A stretch of DNA of 64,000 nucleotides from Atlantibacter sp. RC6 (GCF_014193285.1 NZ_JACHZE010000003.1:348948-412947), one strand, 5' to 3'; shown: positions 8,623 through 20,741, numbered from the stretch's first letter. Notes: a model not told the origin generated them from the sequence alone. Numbers and translations are program-made.

Positions 8623-11529
8623 ATGCCTTTTACACTTGGTCAACGTTGGATTAGCGACACGGAAAGCGAACTTGGATTAGGAACCGTGGTAGCGCTGGAT
8701 GCGCGGATGGTGACTTTGCTTTTCCCTGCTACCGGCGAAAACCGTCTGTATGCCCGTAATGACTCCCCCATCACCCGCGTGATGTTTAACCCCGGCGATA
8801 CCATTACCAGCCACGACGGCTGGCAGTTAAAAGTTGCCGATGTCGCCGAAGAAAACGGGCTGCTCGCCTATACCGGAACCCGGCTTGATACCCAGGAGGA
8901 AAACGTCACCCTGCGTGAAGTCTTCCTCGACAGCAAACTGGTGTTCAGTAAACCGCAGGACCGTCTGTTTGCCGGGCAAATCGACCGTATGGATCGTTTC
9001 GCCCTGCGCTTTCGCGCCCGCCGCTACCAGAGTGAACAGTACCGCATGCCGTGGAGCGGGCTGCGCGGCCAGCGCACCAACCTGATCCCGCATCAGTTGC
9101 ACATCGCCAATGATGTGGGTCGCCGCCATGCGCCGCGCGTGCTGCTGGCGGATGAGGTGGGCCTGGGTAAAACCATCGAAGCGGGCATGATTATTCATCA
9201 GCAGTTGCTGGCTGGCGCAGCGGAACGCGTGCTGATCGTGGTGCCGGAAACCCTGCAACACCAGTGGCTGGTGGAGATGCTGCGCCGCTTCAATTTGCGT
9301 TTCGCGCTGTTTGACGACGCTCGCTACGCCGAAGCCCAGCACGATGCCGATAACCCGTTCGAAACCGAACAGCTGGTGATCTGTTCGCTGGATTTTGTGC
9401 GCCGCAACAAGCAGCGCCTTGAGCATCTGTGCGAAGCCGAATGGGATTTGATGGTGGTGGATGAAGCCCACCATCTGGTGTGGAGCGAAGACGCGCCGAG
9501 CCGCGAATACCTGGCGATTGAACAGCTGGCGGCCCAGGTGCCTGGCGTACTGTTGTTGACCGCCACGCCGGAACAGCTGGGGCTGGAGAGCCACTTTGCC
9601 CGCTTGCGCCTGCTGGATCCGAACCGCTTCCATGATTTCGAACAGTTTGTCGAAGAGCAACAAAACTACCGCCCGGTGGCGGATGCCGTCGCCATGCTGC
9701 TGGCGGGCAAGCACCTGTCCGATAGCGAACTGAATACCCTGAGCGATTTGATTGGCGAGCAGGATATCGAGCCGCTGCTGCAAACCGCTAACAGTACCCG
9801 CGACGGTGCGGAATCAGCGCGTCAGGAACTGGTTTCCATGCTGCTGGATCGCCATGGCACCAGCCGTGTACTGTTCCGCAACACCCGCAACGGCGTTAAA
9901 GGCTTTCCGAAGCGCGAGCTGCACACGGTAAAACTGCCGCTGCCGACCCAGTATCAAACGGCAATTAAAGTCTCCGGGATCATGGGCGCGCGCAAATCGT
10001 CGGAAGAACGCGCCCGCGACATGCTCTATCCGGAACAGATTTATCAGGAATTCGAAGGCGATACCGGCACCTGGTGGAACTTTGATCCGCGCGTTGAATG
10101 GCTGATGGGCTACCTCACCAGCCACCGCTCCCAGAAAGTGCTGGTGATCTGCGCCAAAGCCGCCACGGCGTTGCAGCTTGAACAGGTACTGCGCGAGCGT
10201 GAAGGCATTCGCGCAGCGGTGTTCCATGAAGGGATGTCCATCGTCGAGCGTGACCGCGCGGCGGCGTGGTTCTCGGAAGAAGACACCGGCGCGCAGGTGC
10301 TGCTGTGTTCGGAAATCGGCTCGGAAGGCCGTAACTTCCAGTTCGCCAGCCATCTGGTGATGTTCGACCTGCCGTTCAACCCGGATCTGCTGGAGCAGCG
10401 AATTGGCCGTCTGGATCGTATCGGCCAGGCGCACGATATCCAGATTCTGGTACCCTGGCTGGAAAAAACCGCCCAGTCGGTGCTGGTGCGTTGGTATCAC
10501 GAAGGGCTGGACGCGTTCGAGCATACTTGCCCGACGGGCCGCACCATTTATGACAGCGTCTATAACGAGCTGATCAACTATCTGGCCGCGCCGGAAGAGA
10601 CCGAGGGCTTCGATGAGCTAATCAAGTCGTGCCGCGAACAGCATGATGCGTTAAAAGCCCAGCTGGAGCAGGGCCGCGACCGCCTGCTGGAGATTAACTC
10701 CAACGGCGGCGAACAGGCGCAGGCGTTGGCGGAATCTATCGCCGGGCAGGACAACGACACCGGCCTGGTTAACTTCGCGATGAACCTGTTTGATATCATC
10801 GGCATTAATCAGGACGATCGCGGCGAGCATATGATTGTGTTGACGCCGTCTGACCATATGCTGGTGCCGGATTTCCCGGGCCTGCCGGAAGACGGCTGTA
10901 CCATCACCTTTAACCGCGATGTGGCGCTGTCTCGCGAAGATGCCCAGTTCATCACCTGGGAACATCCGCTGATCCGCAACGGCCTGGATTTGATCCTCTC
11001 CGGCGATACCGGCAGCTGCGCGCTGTCGCTGCTGAAAAACAAAGCGCTGCCGGTGGGCACCCTGCTGCTTGAGCTGATCTATGTGGTAGAGGCCAAAGCG
11101 CCGAAGCAGTTACAGCTCAACCGCTTCCTGCCGCCGACGCCGATCCGTATGCTGGTGGATAAAAACGGCACCAACCTCGCCGCCCAGGTGGAGTTTGAAG
11201 GCTTCAACCGTCAGCTCAGCGCGGTAAATCGCCACACCAGCAGCAAACTGGTCAACGCGGTGCAGCAGGACGTCCATGCCATTCTGCAACTGGCGGAAAG
11301 CAAAGTAGAAAGCGCGGCGCAGGCGTTGATTAAGACGGCGCGTGAAGAGGCGGATGAGAAACTGTCTGCTGAATTGTCGCGTCTGGAAGCCCTTAAAGCG
11401 GTCAACCCCAACATCCGCGACGATGAACTCGCGGCGATTGAGAGTAACCGTGAACAAGTGCTGGCAAGCCTCAATGAAGCGAGCTGGCGGCTGGACGCGC
11501 TGCGCCTGATCGTCGTCACGCATCAGTAA
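8623..11529 (+). CDS. rapA: RNA polymerase-recycling ATPase RapA
   Basis: RapA (HepA) is a Swi2/Snf2-type ATPase that binds RNA polymerase and releases stalled or post-termination complexes. The 968-aa product equals the K-12 length. It has an N-terminal Tudor-like region ([16 protein letters not shown]), Walker A DEVGLGKT (about 177-184), Walker B/DEAH at about 280-283, and the C-terminal helicase motif [11 protein letters not shown]. The ATG at 8623 gives the family N-terminus MPFTLGQRW; an upstream in-frame ATG at 8497 would add unrelated residues and is rejected. It lies 129 bp after polB and 12 bp before rluA, so rapA and rluA are probably co-transcribed. Confidence 0.98.
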   Translation: MPFTLGQRWISDTESELGLGTVVALDARMVTLLFPATGENRLYARNDSPITRVMFNPGDTITSHDGWQLKVADVAEENGLLAYTGTRLDTQEENVTLREVFLDSKLVFSKPQDRLFAGQIDRMDRFALRFRARRYQSEQYRMPWSGLRGQRTNLIPHQLHIANDVGRRHAPRVLLADEVGLGKTIEAGMIIHQQLLAGAAERVLIVVPETLQHQWLVEMLRRFNLRFALFDDARYAEAQHDADNPFETEQLVICSLDFVRRNKQRLEHLCEAEWDLMVVDEAHHLVWSEDAPSREYLAIEQLAAQVPGVLLLTATPEQLGLESHFARLRLLDPNRFHDFEQFVEEQQNYRPVADAVAMLLAGKHLSDSELNTLSDLIGEQDIEPLLQTANSTRDGAESARQELVSMLLDRHGTSRVLFRNTRNGVKGFPKRELHTVKLPLPTQYQTAIKVSGIMGARKSSEERARDMLYPEQIYQEFEGDTGTWWNFDPRVEWLMGYLTSHRSQKVLVICAKAATALQLEQVLREREGIRAAVFHEGMSIVERDRAAAWFSEEDTGAQVLLCSEIGSEGRNFQFASHLVMFDLPFNPDLLEQRIGRLDRIGQAHDIQILVPWLEKTAQSVLVRWYHEGLDAFEHTCPTGRTIYDSVYNELINYLAAPEETEGFDELIKSCREQHDALKAQLEQGRDRLLEINSNGGEQAQALAESIAGQDNDTGLVNFAMNLFDIIGINQDDRGEHMIVLTPSDHMLVPDFPGLPEDGCTITFNRDVALSREDAQFITWEHPLIRNGLDLILSGDTGSCALSLLKNKALPVGTLLLELIYVVEAKAPKQLQLNRFLPPTPIRMLVDKNGTNLAAQVEFEGFNRQLSAVNRHTSSKLVNAVQQDVHAILQLAESKVESAAQALIKTAREEADEKLSAELSRLEALKAVNPNIRDDELAAIESNREQVLASLNEASWRLDALRLIVVTHQ

Positions 11530-11541
11530 CCGGGAAACACT

Positions 11542-12195
11542 ATGCTGGAAGCCTATCATCCTGCAACCGATCCCTGGCTGGTCGTCCTGTATCAGGACGA
11601 CCATATCATGGTGGTCAATAAGCCGAGCGGGCTGCTCTCTGTACCAGGCCGGCTCGAAGAGCACAAAGACAGCGTGATGACGCGCATTCAGCGCGATTAT
11701 CCGCAGGCGGAATCGGTGCATCGTCTGGATATGGCGACCAGCGGCGTGATCGTAGTGGCGTTGACCAAAGCCGCCGAGCGCGAACTGAAGCGCCAGTTTC
11801 GCGAGCGCGAGCCCAGTAAACAATACGTGGCCCGTGTTTGGGGCCATCCGCCGGAAAAAGGGATAGTGGATTTACCGCTGATCTGCGACTGGCCGAACCG
11901 CCCTAAACAAAAAGTGTGTTATGAAACCGGCAAGGCGGCGCAAACCGAGTATGAAGTGCTGGAGTATGGCGAGGATAATACCGCGCGCGTGCTGCTAAAG
12001 CCGATTACCGGGCGCTCCCACCAGTTGCGGGTGCATATGCTGGCGCTGGGCCACCCGATTTTAGGGGATCGCTTCTACGCCACGCCGGAAGCCCTGGCGC
12101 TGGCGTCACGTCTGCTGCTGCATGCCCAGACGCTGACCATTACCCATCCGAAATTTGGGAGTGCGATGACCTTCCGCGCGCCTGTCGATTTCTGA
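11542..12195 (+). CDS. rluA: Dual-specificity pseudouridine synthase RluA
   Basis: RluA makes pseudouridine at U746 of 23S rRNA and at U32 of several tRNAs. The 217-aa protein carries the family signature HRLDMATSG, with the catalytic aspartate near residue 63, and the later RSHQLRVHM segment. Length is close to the K-12 enzyme (219). It follows rapA by 12 bp and is convergent with djlA across a short hairpin. Confidence 0.97.
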   Translation: MLEAYHPATDPWLVVLYQDDHIMVVNKPSGLLSVPGRLEEHKDSVMTRIQRDYPQAESVHRLDMATSGVIVVALTKAAERELKRQFREREPSKQYVARVWGHPPEKGIVDLPLICDWPNRPKQKVCYETGKAAQTEYEVLEYGEDNTARVLLKPITGRSHQLRVHMLALGHPILGDRFYATPEALALASRLLLHAQTLTITHPKFGSAMTFRAPVDF

Positions 12196-12200
12196 AAAGA

Positions 12201-12235
12201 CCCGTTGGCTTCATTACGAAGACAACGGGCAATCC
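12201..12235. terminator. Hairpin between convergent rluA and djlA
   Basis: CCCGTTG (12201-12207) pairs with CAACGGG (12223-12229). On the minus strand the stem is followed by TCTTTTC, so it best serves djlA; it may also end rluA. Confidence 0.55.
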
Positions 12236-13051
12236 TTATTTAAACCCTTTCGTGGTTTTAATCAGATCGTAAGCTTTTTGAATTTCCTGGGCTTTCTGCT
12301 TCGCCATTTGCATCATTTCCGGCGGTAGCCCTTTGGCGACCAGTTTGTCCGGGTGATGTTCGCTCATCAGTTTGCGGTATGCGCGCTTGATGGTGGTTGG
12401 CTCATCATTCGGTTTGACCCCCAGCACGTTGCAGGCGTCTTCCAGCGTCGGCCCCTGCGGCGCTTGCTGCCAGGGACCTTGCTGATGCCCCTGCTGGCCG
12501 CCACCGCTAAACTGCGCGCCACCCTGCATCATACGCAGGAATTGATCGAACTGGGTGCGGGAAATCCCCAACTCTTCAGCGATAACGTACAGCACCTCGC
12601 GCTCGTTGGGATGCAGTGATCCGTCAGCGAACGCTGTCTGAATTTGAATTTCCAGAAACATCCGAATTAAATCGAAACGGCCAAAACAGATGCCGCGCAG
12701 CTGGCGCATTTTTTCACGTAGCGGATAGCCCGGCTCTTTGCCGACGCGAAAGGCGTTTTGCGCGGCAATGCGCGAATTTCCATGCAGATCCATGCGATCC
12801 ATAAACAGGGTCGCCATATGGATATCGGCCTGAGTGACCCGCCCTTTGGATTTGGTCAGATGGCCCATCACTTCAAATGTGGTGGTGAAAAACAGCGATT
12901 GCCGCTGCTGTTGGGTGCTAAAAAACGCCATCCGCCGACTGCGTGCTTTGTCAAAAAAGTGACCGATCAGCAAACCTAATACCACGCCCCAGAAGCCACC
13001 GCCCATCATCAGGGCCATCGCCACGCCAACTATTTTTCCCCAATACTGCAT
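12236..13051 (-). CDS. djlA: Membrane-anchored DnaJ-like co-chaperone DjlA
   Basis: DjlA is a type III inner-membrane protein that stimulates DnaK through a cytoplasmic J domain and affects colanic acid synthesis through the Rcs system. The 271-aa product (K-12: 271) has an N-terminal membrane segment (about 7-30), a TerB-like helical middle, a Gly/Gln-rich linker (near 183-200) and a C-terminal J domain with the HPD motif at 233-235. It is transcribed opposite to its neighbours rluA and lptD, as in K-12. Confidence 0.97.
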   Translation of the reverse strand: MQYWGKIVGVAMALMMGGGFWGVVLGLLIGHFFDKARSRRMAFFSTQQQRQSLFFTTTFEVMGHLTKSKGRVTQADIHMATLFMDRMDLHGNSRIAAQNAFRVGKEPGYPLREKMRQLRGICFGRFDLIRMFLEIQIQTAFADGSLHPNEREVLYVIAEELGISRTQFDQFLRMMQGGAQFSGGGQQGHQQGPWQQAPQGPTLEDACNVLGVKPNDEPTTIKRAYRKLMSEHHPDKLVAKGLPPEMMQMAKQKAQEIQKAYDLIKTTKGFK

Positions 13052-13411
13052 AGACTCCCCAAATCGTCAGGCTGCTGGACAGGCGGTATCCCCTTTTTCG
13101 CGCCTGTTGGTGCGCTATCAGGGTCTTTTAGCCCGGCGTTGACGCCACGGTCAACTGCGGGACATAGCCTATAATTTGCTTTATCATACCCGTCATTCAA
13201 AGCCGTGCCTAACAAACAGGCTCGAAAGCGGGCAGGATAATACTAGCGCTGTGGTGATGAGTCAGTTAGTCTCTGACCGTTTGCCGGCGCTACACCCTTT
13301 TGATTCTTTCAGGTTGCATCCACGCTCGCGTGCGACCAGGCGCATGATGCATTCTCGATCCTGAACGATGACGGGGACAGGCCACTGATGACGGAACAAC
13401 GAATAACACGT
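13052..13411. other. djlA-lptD divergent intergenic region
   Basis: This 360-bp gap separates the divergent djlA and lptD starts. A perfect TATAAT (13170-13175) is present on the plus strand, but no well spaced -35 was found. Short reading frames here have no supporting features. In K-12 this gap holds the lptD promoters, at least one of them sigma-E dependent; no sigma-E motif could be placed with confidence. Confidence 0.4.
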
Positions 13412-15769
13412 ATGAAAAAACGTATTCCCACCTTGCTGGCCACCATGATTGGCGCAGCCCTCTATAGCCAACACGGTATGGCTGCAGACCTCGCTTCACA
13501 ATGTATGCTTGGCGTGCCCAGCTACAACCGTCCCCTGGTGGAAGGGGATCCGAACAGCCAGCCAGTAACGATCAATGCGGATAGCGCGAAAGGCGACTAT
13601 CCCGACAACGCCGTGTTTGGCGGCAATGTGGATATTCAACAGGGCAACAGCCGCTTGCAGGCGGATGAAGTCCAGTTGCATCAAAAACAGGTCGAAGGCC
13701 AGCCGGATCCGGTGCGCACTGTCGACGCGCTGGGCAACGTCCATTACGACGATAATCAGGTGATCCTTAAAGGGCCGAAAGCCTGGTCGAACCTGAATAC
13801 CAAAGATACCAACGTCTGGGAAGGCGATTACCAGATGGTGGGGCGTCAGGGCCGCGGGAAAGCGGACGTAATGAAGCAGCGCGGCGAAAACCGCTATACC
13901 ATTCTGGAAAACGGTACCTTTACCTCCTGCCTGCCGGGTTCAGATACCTGGAGCGTGGTGGGCAGCGAAGTGATCCACGACCGTGAAGAGCAAGTGGCGG
14001 AGATCTGGAACGCCCGCTTCAAACTGGGCCCGGTGCCGGTTTTCTATAGCCCCTATTTGCAGCTCCCGGTGGGCGACAAGCGCCGCTCCGGTTTTTTGAT
14101 CCCCAACGCCAAATACAGCACCAACAACGGTATTCAGTTCTCTCTGCCTTACTACTGGAATATCGCGCCTAACTTTGACGCCACCATCACGCCGAACTAT
14201 ATGGAGAAGCGCGGTACCCAGTGGCAGAATGAGTTCCGCTATCTGACCCAGGCGGGTGCCGGTTTGATGGAGTTTGACTACCTCGGTTCCGACGACAAGT
14301 TCCAGGACGATCACCCGCAGGAGAGCGACAAGCATCGCTGGCTCTATTACTGGAACCACAGCGGGGTGATGAATCAGGTATGGCGCTTTAACGTTGACTA
14401 CACCAAAGTCAGCGATCCCTATTATTTCAACGATTTTAGCTCTACCTACGGTTCCAGTACCGACGGCTACGCCACGCAGAAATTCAGCGCTGGTTATGCC
14501 AACGAGAACTTTGACGCCACGTTATCCAGCAAAAAATTCCAGGTGTTTAACACCCAGGCAGGCAACACCTACGGGGCCGAGCCGCAACTGGATGTGAACT
14601 GGTACCAGAATAACGTCGGTCCATTTGATACCCGGGTTTACGCACAGGCGGTGAAGTTCGTTAACGTGAACGAAAATTACCCTGAAGCGACCCGCGTGCA
14701 TATTGAGCCGACCATCAGCCTGCCGCTGTCGAATCAGTGGGGTAGCATCAACACCGAGGCGAAACTGCTGGCTACGCATTATCAGCAGGATAATATCGAG
14801 CACTTCCAGAATTACCTGGGCGGCAATAATGAAGCGGCCAATAAACTTAAAGAGTCGGTAAGCCGTACGCTGCCGCAGTTTAAAATCGACGGCAAAATGG
14901 TTTTCGAGCGGGAAGTAGACTGGGCGGAAGGCTATTCCCAGACGCTGGAACCCCGTGCGCAATACCTGTATGTGCCGTATCGCGATCAGAGCAGCATCAA
15001 TAACTTCGACTCCTCATTGTTGCAGTCGGATTACACGGGCCTGTTCCGGGACCGGACTTATGGCGGCCTTGACCGTATCGCTTCCGCCAATCAGATCACC
15101 ACGGGCGTCACGTCACGTATTTATGATCAAGAAGCGATTGAACGTTTTAACGTTTCCGTGGGTCAAATCTACTATTTCACCGAATCCCGTACCGGTGATG
15201 AAGATATCAACTGGGAAAAAGACAAGAAAACCGGCTCTATCCTGTGGGCGGCGGACACCTACTGGCGCATCTCCGAACGTTGGGGCCTGCGCGGTGGTGT
15301 TCAGTACGATACCCGTCTGGATAACGTCGCGACAGGCAGTAGCGCCATCGAATACCGCCGCGACGAAGACCGCTTGATGCAGTTGAACTATCGCTATGCC
15401 AGCCCGGAGTACATCCAGGCGACATTGCCTTCGTTCGCTCAGGCTACCCAGTATAAAGACGGCATCTCTCAGGTTGGCGTCACGGCAAGTTGGCCGATTG
15501 TCGATCGCTGGTCCGTAGTGGGCGCGTACTACTACGACACCAACGCGAAGAAACCGGCCGATCAGATGCTTGGTGTGCAGTATAGCTCCTGCTGTTATGC
15601 CATCCGCGTCGGTTATGAGCGGAAAATTAACGGTTGGGAAAACGACCAGAGCAAATATGACAATGTGTTTGGTTTCAACGTTGAACTGCGTGGCCTGAGC
15701 TCGAACTACGGTCTCGGCACTCAGCAGATGTTGCGTTCGAACATTCTGCCGTATCAAAGCTCGCTGTAA
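13412..15769 (+). CDS. lptD: LPS-assembly outer membrane protein LptD
   Basis: LptD with LptE forms the outer-membrane translocon that puts lipopolysaccharide into the outer leaflet. The 785-aa precursor begins with a signal peptide ([20 protein letters not shown], cleaved after the AAD-region alanine), then an OstA/LptA-like N-terminal domain and a large C-terminal beta-barrel. The four cysteines needed for the two long-range disulfides are present: one in ASQCMLG, one in FTSCLPG and a pair in YSSCCYAI. The start at 13412 matches K-12; an in-frame ATG 24 nt upstream is less likely. First gene of the lptD-surA-pdxA-rsmA-apaG-apaH unit. Confidence 0.97.
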   Translation: MKKRIPTLLATMIGAALYSQHGMAADLASQCMLGVPSYNRPLVEGDPNSQPVTINADSAKGDYPDNAVFGGNVDIQQGNSRLQADEVQLHQKQVEGQPDPVRTVDALGNVHYDDNQVILKGPKAWSNLNTKDTNVWEGDYQMVGRQGRGKADVMKQRGENRYTILENGTFTSCLPGSDTWSVVGSEVIHDREEQVAEIWNARFKLGPVPVFYSPYLQLPVGDKRRSGFLIPNAKYSTNNGIQFSLPYYWNIAPNFDATITPNYMEKRGTQWQNEFRYLTQAGAGLMEFDYLGSDDKFQDDHPQESDKHRWLYYWNHSGVMNQVWRFNVDYTKVSDPYYFNDFSSTYGSSTDGYATQKFSAGYANENFDATLSSKKFQVFNTQAGNTYGAEPQLDVNWYQNNVGPFDTRVYAQAVKFVNVNENYPEATRVHIEPTISLPLSNQWGSINTEAKLLATHYQQDNIEHFQNYLGGNNEAANKLKESVSRTLPQFKIDGKMVFEREVDWAEGYSQTLEPRAQYLYVPYRDQSSINNFDSSLLQSDYTGLFRDRTYGGLDRIASANQITTGVTSRIYDQEAIERFNVSVGQIYYFTESRTGDEDINWEKDKKTGSILWAADTYWRISERWGLRGGVQYDTRLDNVATGSSAIEYRRDEDRLMQLNYRYASPEYIQATLPSFAQATQYKDGISQVGVTASWPIVDRWSVVGAYYYDTNAKKPADQMLGVQYSSCCYAIRVGYERKINGWENDQSKYDNVFGFNVELRGLSSNYGLGTQQMLRSNILPYQSSL

Positions 15770-15817
15770 GCCTTGATGAAAATACTCCGCTTTGCGATTA
15801 ATCATAATGGAAAAGGT

Positions 15818-17104
15818 ATGAAGAACTGGAAAACGCTGCTTCTTGGTCTCACCCTGGTGGTGAATACCAGTTTCGCTGCGCCGCAGGTTGTCGATAAAGT
15901 CGCCGCCGTCGTGAATAACGGCGTGGTGCTGGAAAGTGACGTTGATGGTCTGATGCAGTCCGTGAAGCTCAATGCCGGTCAGGCTGGCCAGCAGCTTCCT
16001 GATGATGTGACCCTGCGTCATCAGATTCTTGAACGTCTGATTATGGACCAGATCATCCTGCAGATGGGCCAGAAAATGGGCGTCAAAATCAGCGATGAGC
16101 AGCTCGATCAAGCCATCGCGAATATCGCGAAGCAGAACAACATGACTCTGGATCAGATGCGTAGCCGTCTGGCCTATGATGGTCTCAATTACAACACCTA
16201 CCGGAATCAGATTCGTAAAGAGATGACGATCTCCGAAGTGCGTAATAACGAAGTGCGCCGTCGCGTCACCATTCTGCCGCAGGAAGTCGAGTCTCTTGCG
16301 CAGCAGGTGGGCAACCAGAACGACGCCAGCACCGAATTAAATCTCAGCCACATCCTGATCCCGCTGCCGGAAAACCCGACGGCAGACCAGGTCGGCGAAG
16401 CGGAAAGCCAGGCGCGCTCTATTGTTGATCAGGCCAAAAACGGCGGCGATTTCGGTAAATTAGCCATTGCCTACTCTGCAGACCAACAAGCGCTGAAAGG
16501 CGGCCAGATGGGCTGGGGACGTATTCAGGAGCTACCGTCTATCTTTGGCCAGGCGCTGAGCACCGCGAAAAAAGGCGATGTCGTCGGCCCGATCCGTTCA
16601 GGCGTGGGTTTCCATATTCTGAAAGTGAACGATCTGCGCGGCCAGTCGCAAAGCATTTCAGTAACCGAAGTGCATGCGCGCCACATTCTGCTGCGTCCGT
16701 CGCCGATCATGACTGACGATCAGGCGCGCATGAAGCTGGAACAGATCGCTGCCGACATCAAGAGCGGAAAGACCAGTTTTGCCGCTGCGGCGCGTGAGTT
16801 TTCCCAGGATCCGGGCTCTGCCAACCAGGGCGGCGATATGGGCTGGTCTTCCCCTGACGTTTACGATCCGGCGTTCCGCGATGCGTTGATGAAGCTGCAA
16901 AAAGGCCAGCTCAGCGCGCCGGTGCACTCCTCTTTCGGCTGGCACCTGATTGAACTGATGGATACCCGCAACGTCGATAAGACCGATGCGGCGCAAAAAG
17001 ATCGTGCTTACCGGATGCTGTTCAACCGTAAGTTCTCGGAAGAAGCAGCAACCTGGATGCAGGAACAGCGCGCCAGCGCTTACGTCAAAGTTCTGAGCAA
17101 CTAA
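15818..17104 (+). CDS. surA: Periplasmic chaperone / peptidyl-prolyl isomerase SurA
   Basis: SurA escorts unfolded outer-membrane proteins, including LptD, across the periplasm to the BAM complex. The 428-aa precursor equals the K-12 length: signal peptide of about 20 residues ending NTSFA, the N-terminal chaperone module, two parvulin PPIase domains (the repeated HILIPLP and HILLRPSP segments mark their starts), and a C-terminal helix. The ATG at 15818 follows AAAAGGT; the upstream in-frame ATG at 15773 would bury the signal peptide. It overlaps pdxA by one base (TAATG), implying translational coupling. Confidence 0.98.
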   Translation: MKNWKTLLLGLTLVVNTSFAAPQVVDKVAAVVNNGVVLESDVDGLMQSVKLNAGQAGQQLPDDVTLRHQILERLIMDQIILQMGQKMGVKISDEQLDQAIANIAKQNNMTLDQMRSRLAYDGLNYNTYRNQIRKEMTISEVRNNEVRRRVTILPQEVESLAQQVGNQNDASTELNLSHILIPLPENPTADQVGEAESQARSIVDQAKNGGDFGKLAIAYSADQQALKGGQMGWGRIQELPSIFGQALSTAKKGDVVGPIRSGVGFHILKVNDLRGQSQSISVTEVHARHILLRPSPIMTDDQARMKLEQIAADIKSGKTSFAAAAREFSQDPGSANQGGDMGWSSPDVYDPAFRDALMKLQKGQLSAPVHSSFGWHLIELMDTRNVDKTDAAQKDRAYRMLFNRKFSEEAATWMQEQRASAYVKVLSN

Positions 17105-18099
17105 TGGCCAGCACCTGGCGTGTGGTAATCACTCCCGGCGAACCCGCCGGGATTGGTCCGGAACTGGTCGCGATGCTTGCGCAACGCGACTGGCCGGTGG
17201 AACTGGTGGTCTGCGCCGACCCGCAACTTCTCCAGGCTCGCGCCAGCCTGCTTAATCTCCCCCTTACGCTCCTCCCCTTCCAGCCCGATACGCCGCCGCG
17301 CCCCCAGCAAAAAGGGTCGCTGACTGTGCTGCCGGTTTCTCTGCGCGCGCCGTCCGTAGCCGGGCAGCTGGAAGTGGAGAACAGCCATTATGTGGTGGAA
17401 ACCCTGGCCCGCGCGTGTGACGGCTGCATCAACGGCGAATTCGCCGCGCTGATCACCGGTCCGGTGCACAAGGGCATTATTAATGATGCTGGCATCCCGT
17501 TTACCGGTCATACCGAATTTTTCGAAGCGCGCGCCCAAAGTCATAAAGTGGTGATGATGCTGGCTACCGAGTCGCTGCGCGTGGCGCTTGCCACCACGCA
17601 TTTGCCGCTGCGCGCGATTGCTGACGCCATCACCCCCGAACTGCTGCGTGAAATCATTACCATTTTGCACAGCGACTTGCAGAGCAAATTTGGCATCCCG
17701 CACCCGCATATTCTGGTGTGCGGCCTGAATCCCCATGCGGGCGAAGGCGGCCACATGGGCACCGAGGAAATCGACACCCTGATCCCGGTGCTAAACGAAA
17801 TGCGTGCCAAAGGTATGAATCTGACCGGGCCGCTCCCGGCGGATACCCTTTTCCAGCCCAAATATCTCGATCATGCCGACGCGGTGCTCGCGATGTACCA
17901 CGATCAGGGCCTGCCCGTGCTAAAATACCAGGGCTTTGGCCGCGCGGTGAATATCACGCTCGGTTTACCCTTTATTCGTACCTCGGTCGACCACGGCACC
18001 GCGCTTGAGCTGGCCGGCCAGGGGACTGCCGACGTGGGCAGTTTTATCACGGCGCTTAATCTCGCCACCAGCATGGTTTTTAACAGTAATAATCAATGA
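17104..18099 (+). CDS. pdxA: 4-hydroxythreonine-4-phosphate dehydrogenase PdxA
   Basis: PdxA oxidises 4-phosphohydroxy-L-threonine in the DXP-dependent pathway to pyridoxal phosphate. The 331-aa protein (K-12: 329) has the expected [11 protein letters not shown] start, GPVHKG, the metal-binding GHTEFFE segment, [12 protein letters not shown] and [10 protein letters not shown]. Its start codon overlaps the surA stop by one base and its end overlaps rsmA by four bases (ATGA), so translation is coupled along the operon. Confidence 0.98.
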   Translation: MASTWRVVITPGEPAGIGPELVAMLAQRDWPVELVVCADPQLLQARASLLNLPLTLLPFQPDTPPRPQQKGSLTVLPVSLRAPSVAGQLEVENSHYVVETLARACDGCINGEFAALITGPVHKGIINDAGIPFTGHTEFFEARAQSHKVVMMLATESLRVALATTHLPLRAIADAITPELLREIITILHSDLQSKFGIPHPHILVCGLNPHAGEGGHMGTEEIDTLIPVLNEMRAKGMNLTGPLPADTLFQPKYLDHADAVLAMYHDQGLPVLKYQGFGRAVNITLGLPFIRTSVDHGTALELAGQGTADVGSFITALNLATSMVFNSNNQ

Positions 18100-18917
18100 A
18101 TAATCGAGTTCACCAGGGTCATTTAGCCCGCAAACGCTTTGGGCAAAACTTTCTTAACGATCAATTTGTTATTGATAGCATTGTCTCGGCCATTCACCCG
18201 CAAAAAGGCCAGGCGATGGTCGAAATCGGCCCCGGGCTTGGCGCATTAACCGAGCCAGTGGGCGAGCGTATGGATAAGATGACGGTCATCGAACTGGACC
18301 GCGATCTGGCAGCCCGCCTGCAAACCCATCCGTTCCTGGCGCCCAAGCTGACGATTTATCAGCAAGACGCCATGACCATGGATTTCGGTGAATTGTCCCG
18401 TACCCTGGGCCAGCCGCTGCGCGTGTTTGGTAACCTGCCGTACAACATCTCCACCCCGCTGATGTTCCATCTCTTTAGCTATACTGATGCGATTGCCGAT
18501 ATGCACTTTATGTTGCAAAAAGAGGTGGTCAATCGTCTGGTTGCAGGGCCGAACAGTAAGGCGTATGGTCGTTTAAGCGTGATGGCGCAGTACTACTGCC
18601 AGATTATCCCGGTACTGGAAGTGCCGCCGACAGCGTTTACTCCGCCGCCTAAAGTTGATTCCGCCGTGGTGCGCCTGGTGCCTTACACCACATTGCCGCA
18701 TCCGGTAAAAGAGATCCGCCTGCTGAGCCGTATTACCACCGAAGCGTTTAACCAGCGCCGCAAAACCATCCGCAACAGCCTTGGCAATGTGTTTAGCCTG
18801 GAAGCGCTGGAAAGCCTGGGCATTGACCCGGCGCTGCGCGCGGAGAATATTTCGGTCGCGCAATATTGTCAGTTGGCCAATTATTTAGCTGATAATCCGC
18901 CCTCGAAGGAGAGCTAA
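18096..18917 (+). CDS. rsmA: 16S rRNA dimethyladenosine transferase RsmA (KsgA)
   Basis: RsmA dimethylates A1518 and A1519 of 16S rRNA late in 30S assembly; loss gives kasugamycin resistance. The 273-aa protein matches the K-12 length. SAM-binding motif VEIGPGLG is at about 42-49 and the catalytic NLPY motif at about 113-116; GQNFL near residue 16 is the usual N-terminal signature. The start overlaps the pdxA stop (ATGA). Confidence 0.98.
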   Translation: MNNRVHQGHLARKRFGQNFLNDQFVIDSIVSAIHPQKGQAMVEIGPGLGALTEPVGERMDKMTVIELDRDLAARLQTHPFLAPKLTIYQQDAMTMDFGELSRTLGQPLRVFGNLPYNISTPLMFHLFSYTDAIADMHFMLQKEVVNRLVAGPNSKAYGRLSVMAQYYCQIIPVLEVPPTAFTPPPKVDSAVVRLVPYTTLPHPVKEIRLLSRITTEAFNQRRKTIRNSLGNVFSLEALESLGIDPALRAENISVAQYCQLANYLADNPPSKES

Positions 18918-18920
18918 GCT

Positions 18921-19298
18921 ATGTTAGATTCGCCCCGTGTTTGTGTGCAGGTTCAGAGCGTTTACATCGAATCGCAATCGTCTCCTGATGAAGAACGTTT
19001 CGTGTTTGCCTATACCGTGACCATCCGCAACCTGGGGCGCTCCCCTGTCCAGTTGTTAGGTCGTTACTGGCTCATCACCAACGGCAATGGACGGGAGACC
19101 GAAGTACAGGGCGAAGGCGTGGTGGGCGAACAACCCCTTATCGCGCCAGGCAGCGAGTTTCAGTACACCAGCGGCGCGGTTATCGAAACGCCGCTGGGCA
19201 CCATGGAAGGCCATTATCATATGGTGGATGAGCAAGGTAATACGTTCAGCGTCGCCATTCCCGTCTTCCGTCTATGCGTTCCAACACTCATTCATTAA
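18921..19298 (+). CDS. apaG: ApaG (CorD) protein
   Basis: ApaG is a small beta-sandwich (FN3-like) protein linked in Salmonella to cobalt/magnesium phenotypes and in Xanthomonas to pyrophosphate binding; its function in enterics is not settled. The 125-aa product equals the K-12 length and ends [10 protein letters not shown], nearly as in K-12; the [18 protein letters not shown] segment is typical. AGGAGAG precedes the ATG. It sits 3 bp after rsmA and 4 bp before apaH. Confidence 0.96.
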   Translation: MLDSPRVCVQVQSVYIESQSSPDEERFVFAYTVTIRNLGRSPVQLLGRYWLITNGNGRETEVQGEGVVGEQPLIAPGSEFQYTSGAVIETPLGTMEGHYHMVDEQGNTFSVAIPVFRLCVPTLIH

Positions 19299-19302
19299 TA
19301 AC

Positions 19303-20157
19303 ATGTCAACTTACCTGATTGGCGACGTTCATGGTTGCTACGATGAACTGCAAGCGCTGTTAAAGCATATCGAATTCAATGCGGCGAACGACACGTTGTG
19401 GCTGACCGGCGACCTGGTCGCCCGTGGCCCTGGCTCGCTGGACGTGCTGCGTCTGGTGCGCTCCCTCGGCGAGAGCGTGCGTATGGTGCTTGGCAACCAC
19501 GATCTCCATCTGCTGGCCGTGTATGCGGGTATCAGCCGCAATAAACCTAAAGATCGTCTGAACCTGCTGCTTGAAGCCCATGATGCCGACAAGCTGATCA
19601 ACTGGCTGCGTCGCCAGCCGTTGTTGCAGGTAGATGAAGAGAAGAAGCTGGTGATGGCTCATGCCGGCATCACTCCGCAGTGGGACCTGGCTACCGCCAA
19701 AAGCTGCGCCCGTGATGTCGAAGCGGTGCTCTCCAGCGACAGCTATCCGCTGTTTCTGGATGCGATGTACGGCGATATGCCAAACAACTGGTCAACGGAA
19801 CTGTCTGGCCTGGCGCGGCTGCGCTTTATCACCAACGCGTTTACCCGGATGCGCTACTGCTTCCCGAACGGGCAGCTTGATATGTTCAGCAAAGACAATC
19901 CGGAAAGCGCGCCCGCGCCGTTGAAACCCTGGTTTGCCATTCCTGGCCCGGTTTCACGGGAATACAGCATTGCTTTTGGACACTGGGCGTCGCTGGAAGG
20001 GAAAGGTACGCCGGAGGGGATTTACGCGCTGGATACCGGCTGCTGCTGGGGTGGCACGTTAACCTGCCTGCGCTGGGAAGATAAAGCCTGGTTTGTACAA
20101 CCCTCTAACCGTCAACGCGATTTGGGTGAAGGCGAAGCCACTGCTGTCGCCTCCTGA
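19303..20157 (+). CDS. apaH: Diadenosine tetraphosphatase ApaH
   Basis: ApaH splits Ap4A symmetrically into two ADP and also removes Np4 caps from RNA. The 284-aa protein has the metallophosphoesterase motifs [24 protein letters not shown] and [10 protein letters not shown], then FGHWASL. The start at 19303 ([11 protein letters not shown]) is only 4 nt after the apaG stop; an upstream ATG in this frame overlaps apaG and gives unrelated sequence. Last gene of the lptD-apaH unit, convergent with folA. Confidence 0.97.
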   Translation: MSTYLIGDVHGCYDELQALLKHIEFNAANDTLWLTGDLVARGPGSLDVLRLVRSLGESVRMVLGNHDLHLLAVYAGISRNKPKDRLNLLLEAHDADKLINWLRRQPLLQVDEEKKLVMAHAGITPQWDLATAKSCARDVEAVLSSDSYPLFLDAMYGDMPNNWSTELSGLARLRFITNAFTRMRYCFPNGQLDMFSKDNPESAPAPLKPWFAIPGPVSREYSIAFGHWASLEGKGTPEGIYALDTGCCWGGTLTCLRWEDKAWFVQPSNRQRDLGEGEATAVAS

Positions 20158-20165
20158 CCCATCAC

Positions 20166-20196
20166 CCTGGCCCTTATCGCAGAGATAAGGGCCAGG
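20166..20196. terminator. Perfect 13-bp hairpin between apaH and folA
   Basis: CCTGGCCCTTATC (20166-20178) and GATAAGGGCCAGG (20184-20196) are exact inverted copies with a 5-nt loop. It lies between two convergent stop codons, but neither side has a T-tract, so it may act as a 3' end block or a Rho-associated terminator. Confidence 0.65.
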
Positions 20197-20200
20197 ACGA

Positions 20201-20680
20201 TTAACGACGCTCGAGGATTTCGAAACAGTAGCTGTGAGAGTTGCTCTCATCCGCGTCGTGGAACTCACTGAAGACCGACTGCCATTCGTCCGGCTCGTAG
20301 TCCGGGAAATGCGTATCCCCTTCCACTTCGGCATCGATATGAGTGAGGTACAGTTTCTGTGCTTTCGGCAACAGTTGCTCGTAGATACGACCGCCACCAA
20401 TCACCATAATCTCTTCCGCGTCGCCACAGGCGCTGAGCGCGGCATCAATGGAAGTGACCCACTCAACGCGATCGTCGGTGCCCGGCTTGCTGCTGACGAC
20501 GATATTTTTACGTCCCGGCAGCGGACGGCCAATGGATTCCCACGTTAAACGGCCCATAATGACCGGCTTATTCAGAGTGTTACGTTTAAACCAGGCGAGA
20601 TCGGCGGGGAGCGTCCATGGCATGGCATTTTCCATACCGATAACGCGATCCACCGCGAGCGCCGCAATCAGACTGATCAT
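20201..20680 (-). CDS. folA: Dihydrofolate reductase FolA
   Basis: FolA reduces dihydrofolate to tetrahydrofolate with NADPH and is the target of trimethoprim. The 159-aa protein equals the K-12 length. Active-site Asp27 is in LPADLAWFK, the Met20 loop is ENAMPW, the NADPH-binding segment is [11 protein letters not shown], and the C-terminus [11 protein letters not shown] is identical to K-12. Thr23 and Leu45 replace K-12 Asn and His; Leu at 45 is common in related genera, and no resistance claim is made. Convergent with apaH. Confidence 0.98.
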   Translation of the reverse strand: MISLIAALAVDRVIGMENAMPWTLPADLAWFKRNTLNKPVIMGRLTWESIGRPLPGRKNIVVSSKPGTDDRVEWVTSIDAALSACGDAEEIMVIGGGRIYEQLLPKAQKLYLTHIDAEVEGDTHFPDYEPDEWQSVFSEFHDADESNSHSYCFEILERR

Positions 20681-20712
20681 TGAAATTTTCCCGGGTAAAA
20701 AAAATTGCCGCC

Positions 20713-20741
20713 ACTATACGGAAAGCGCATTCTTTAGTCGA
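20713..20741 (-). promoter_or_regulatory. folA promoter
   Basis: On the minus strand TCGACT (20736-20741) and TATAGT (20713-20718) are 17 bp apart, about 33 bp before the folA start. The arrangement closely follows the K-12 folA promoter. Confidence 0.75.
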
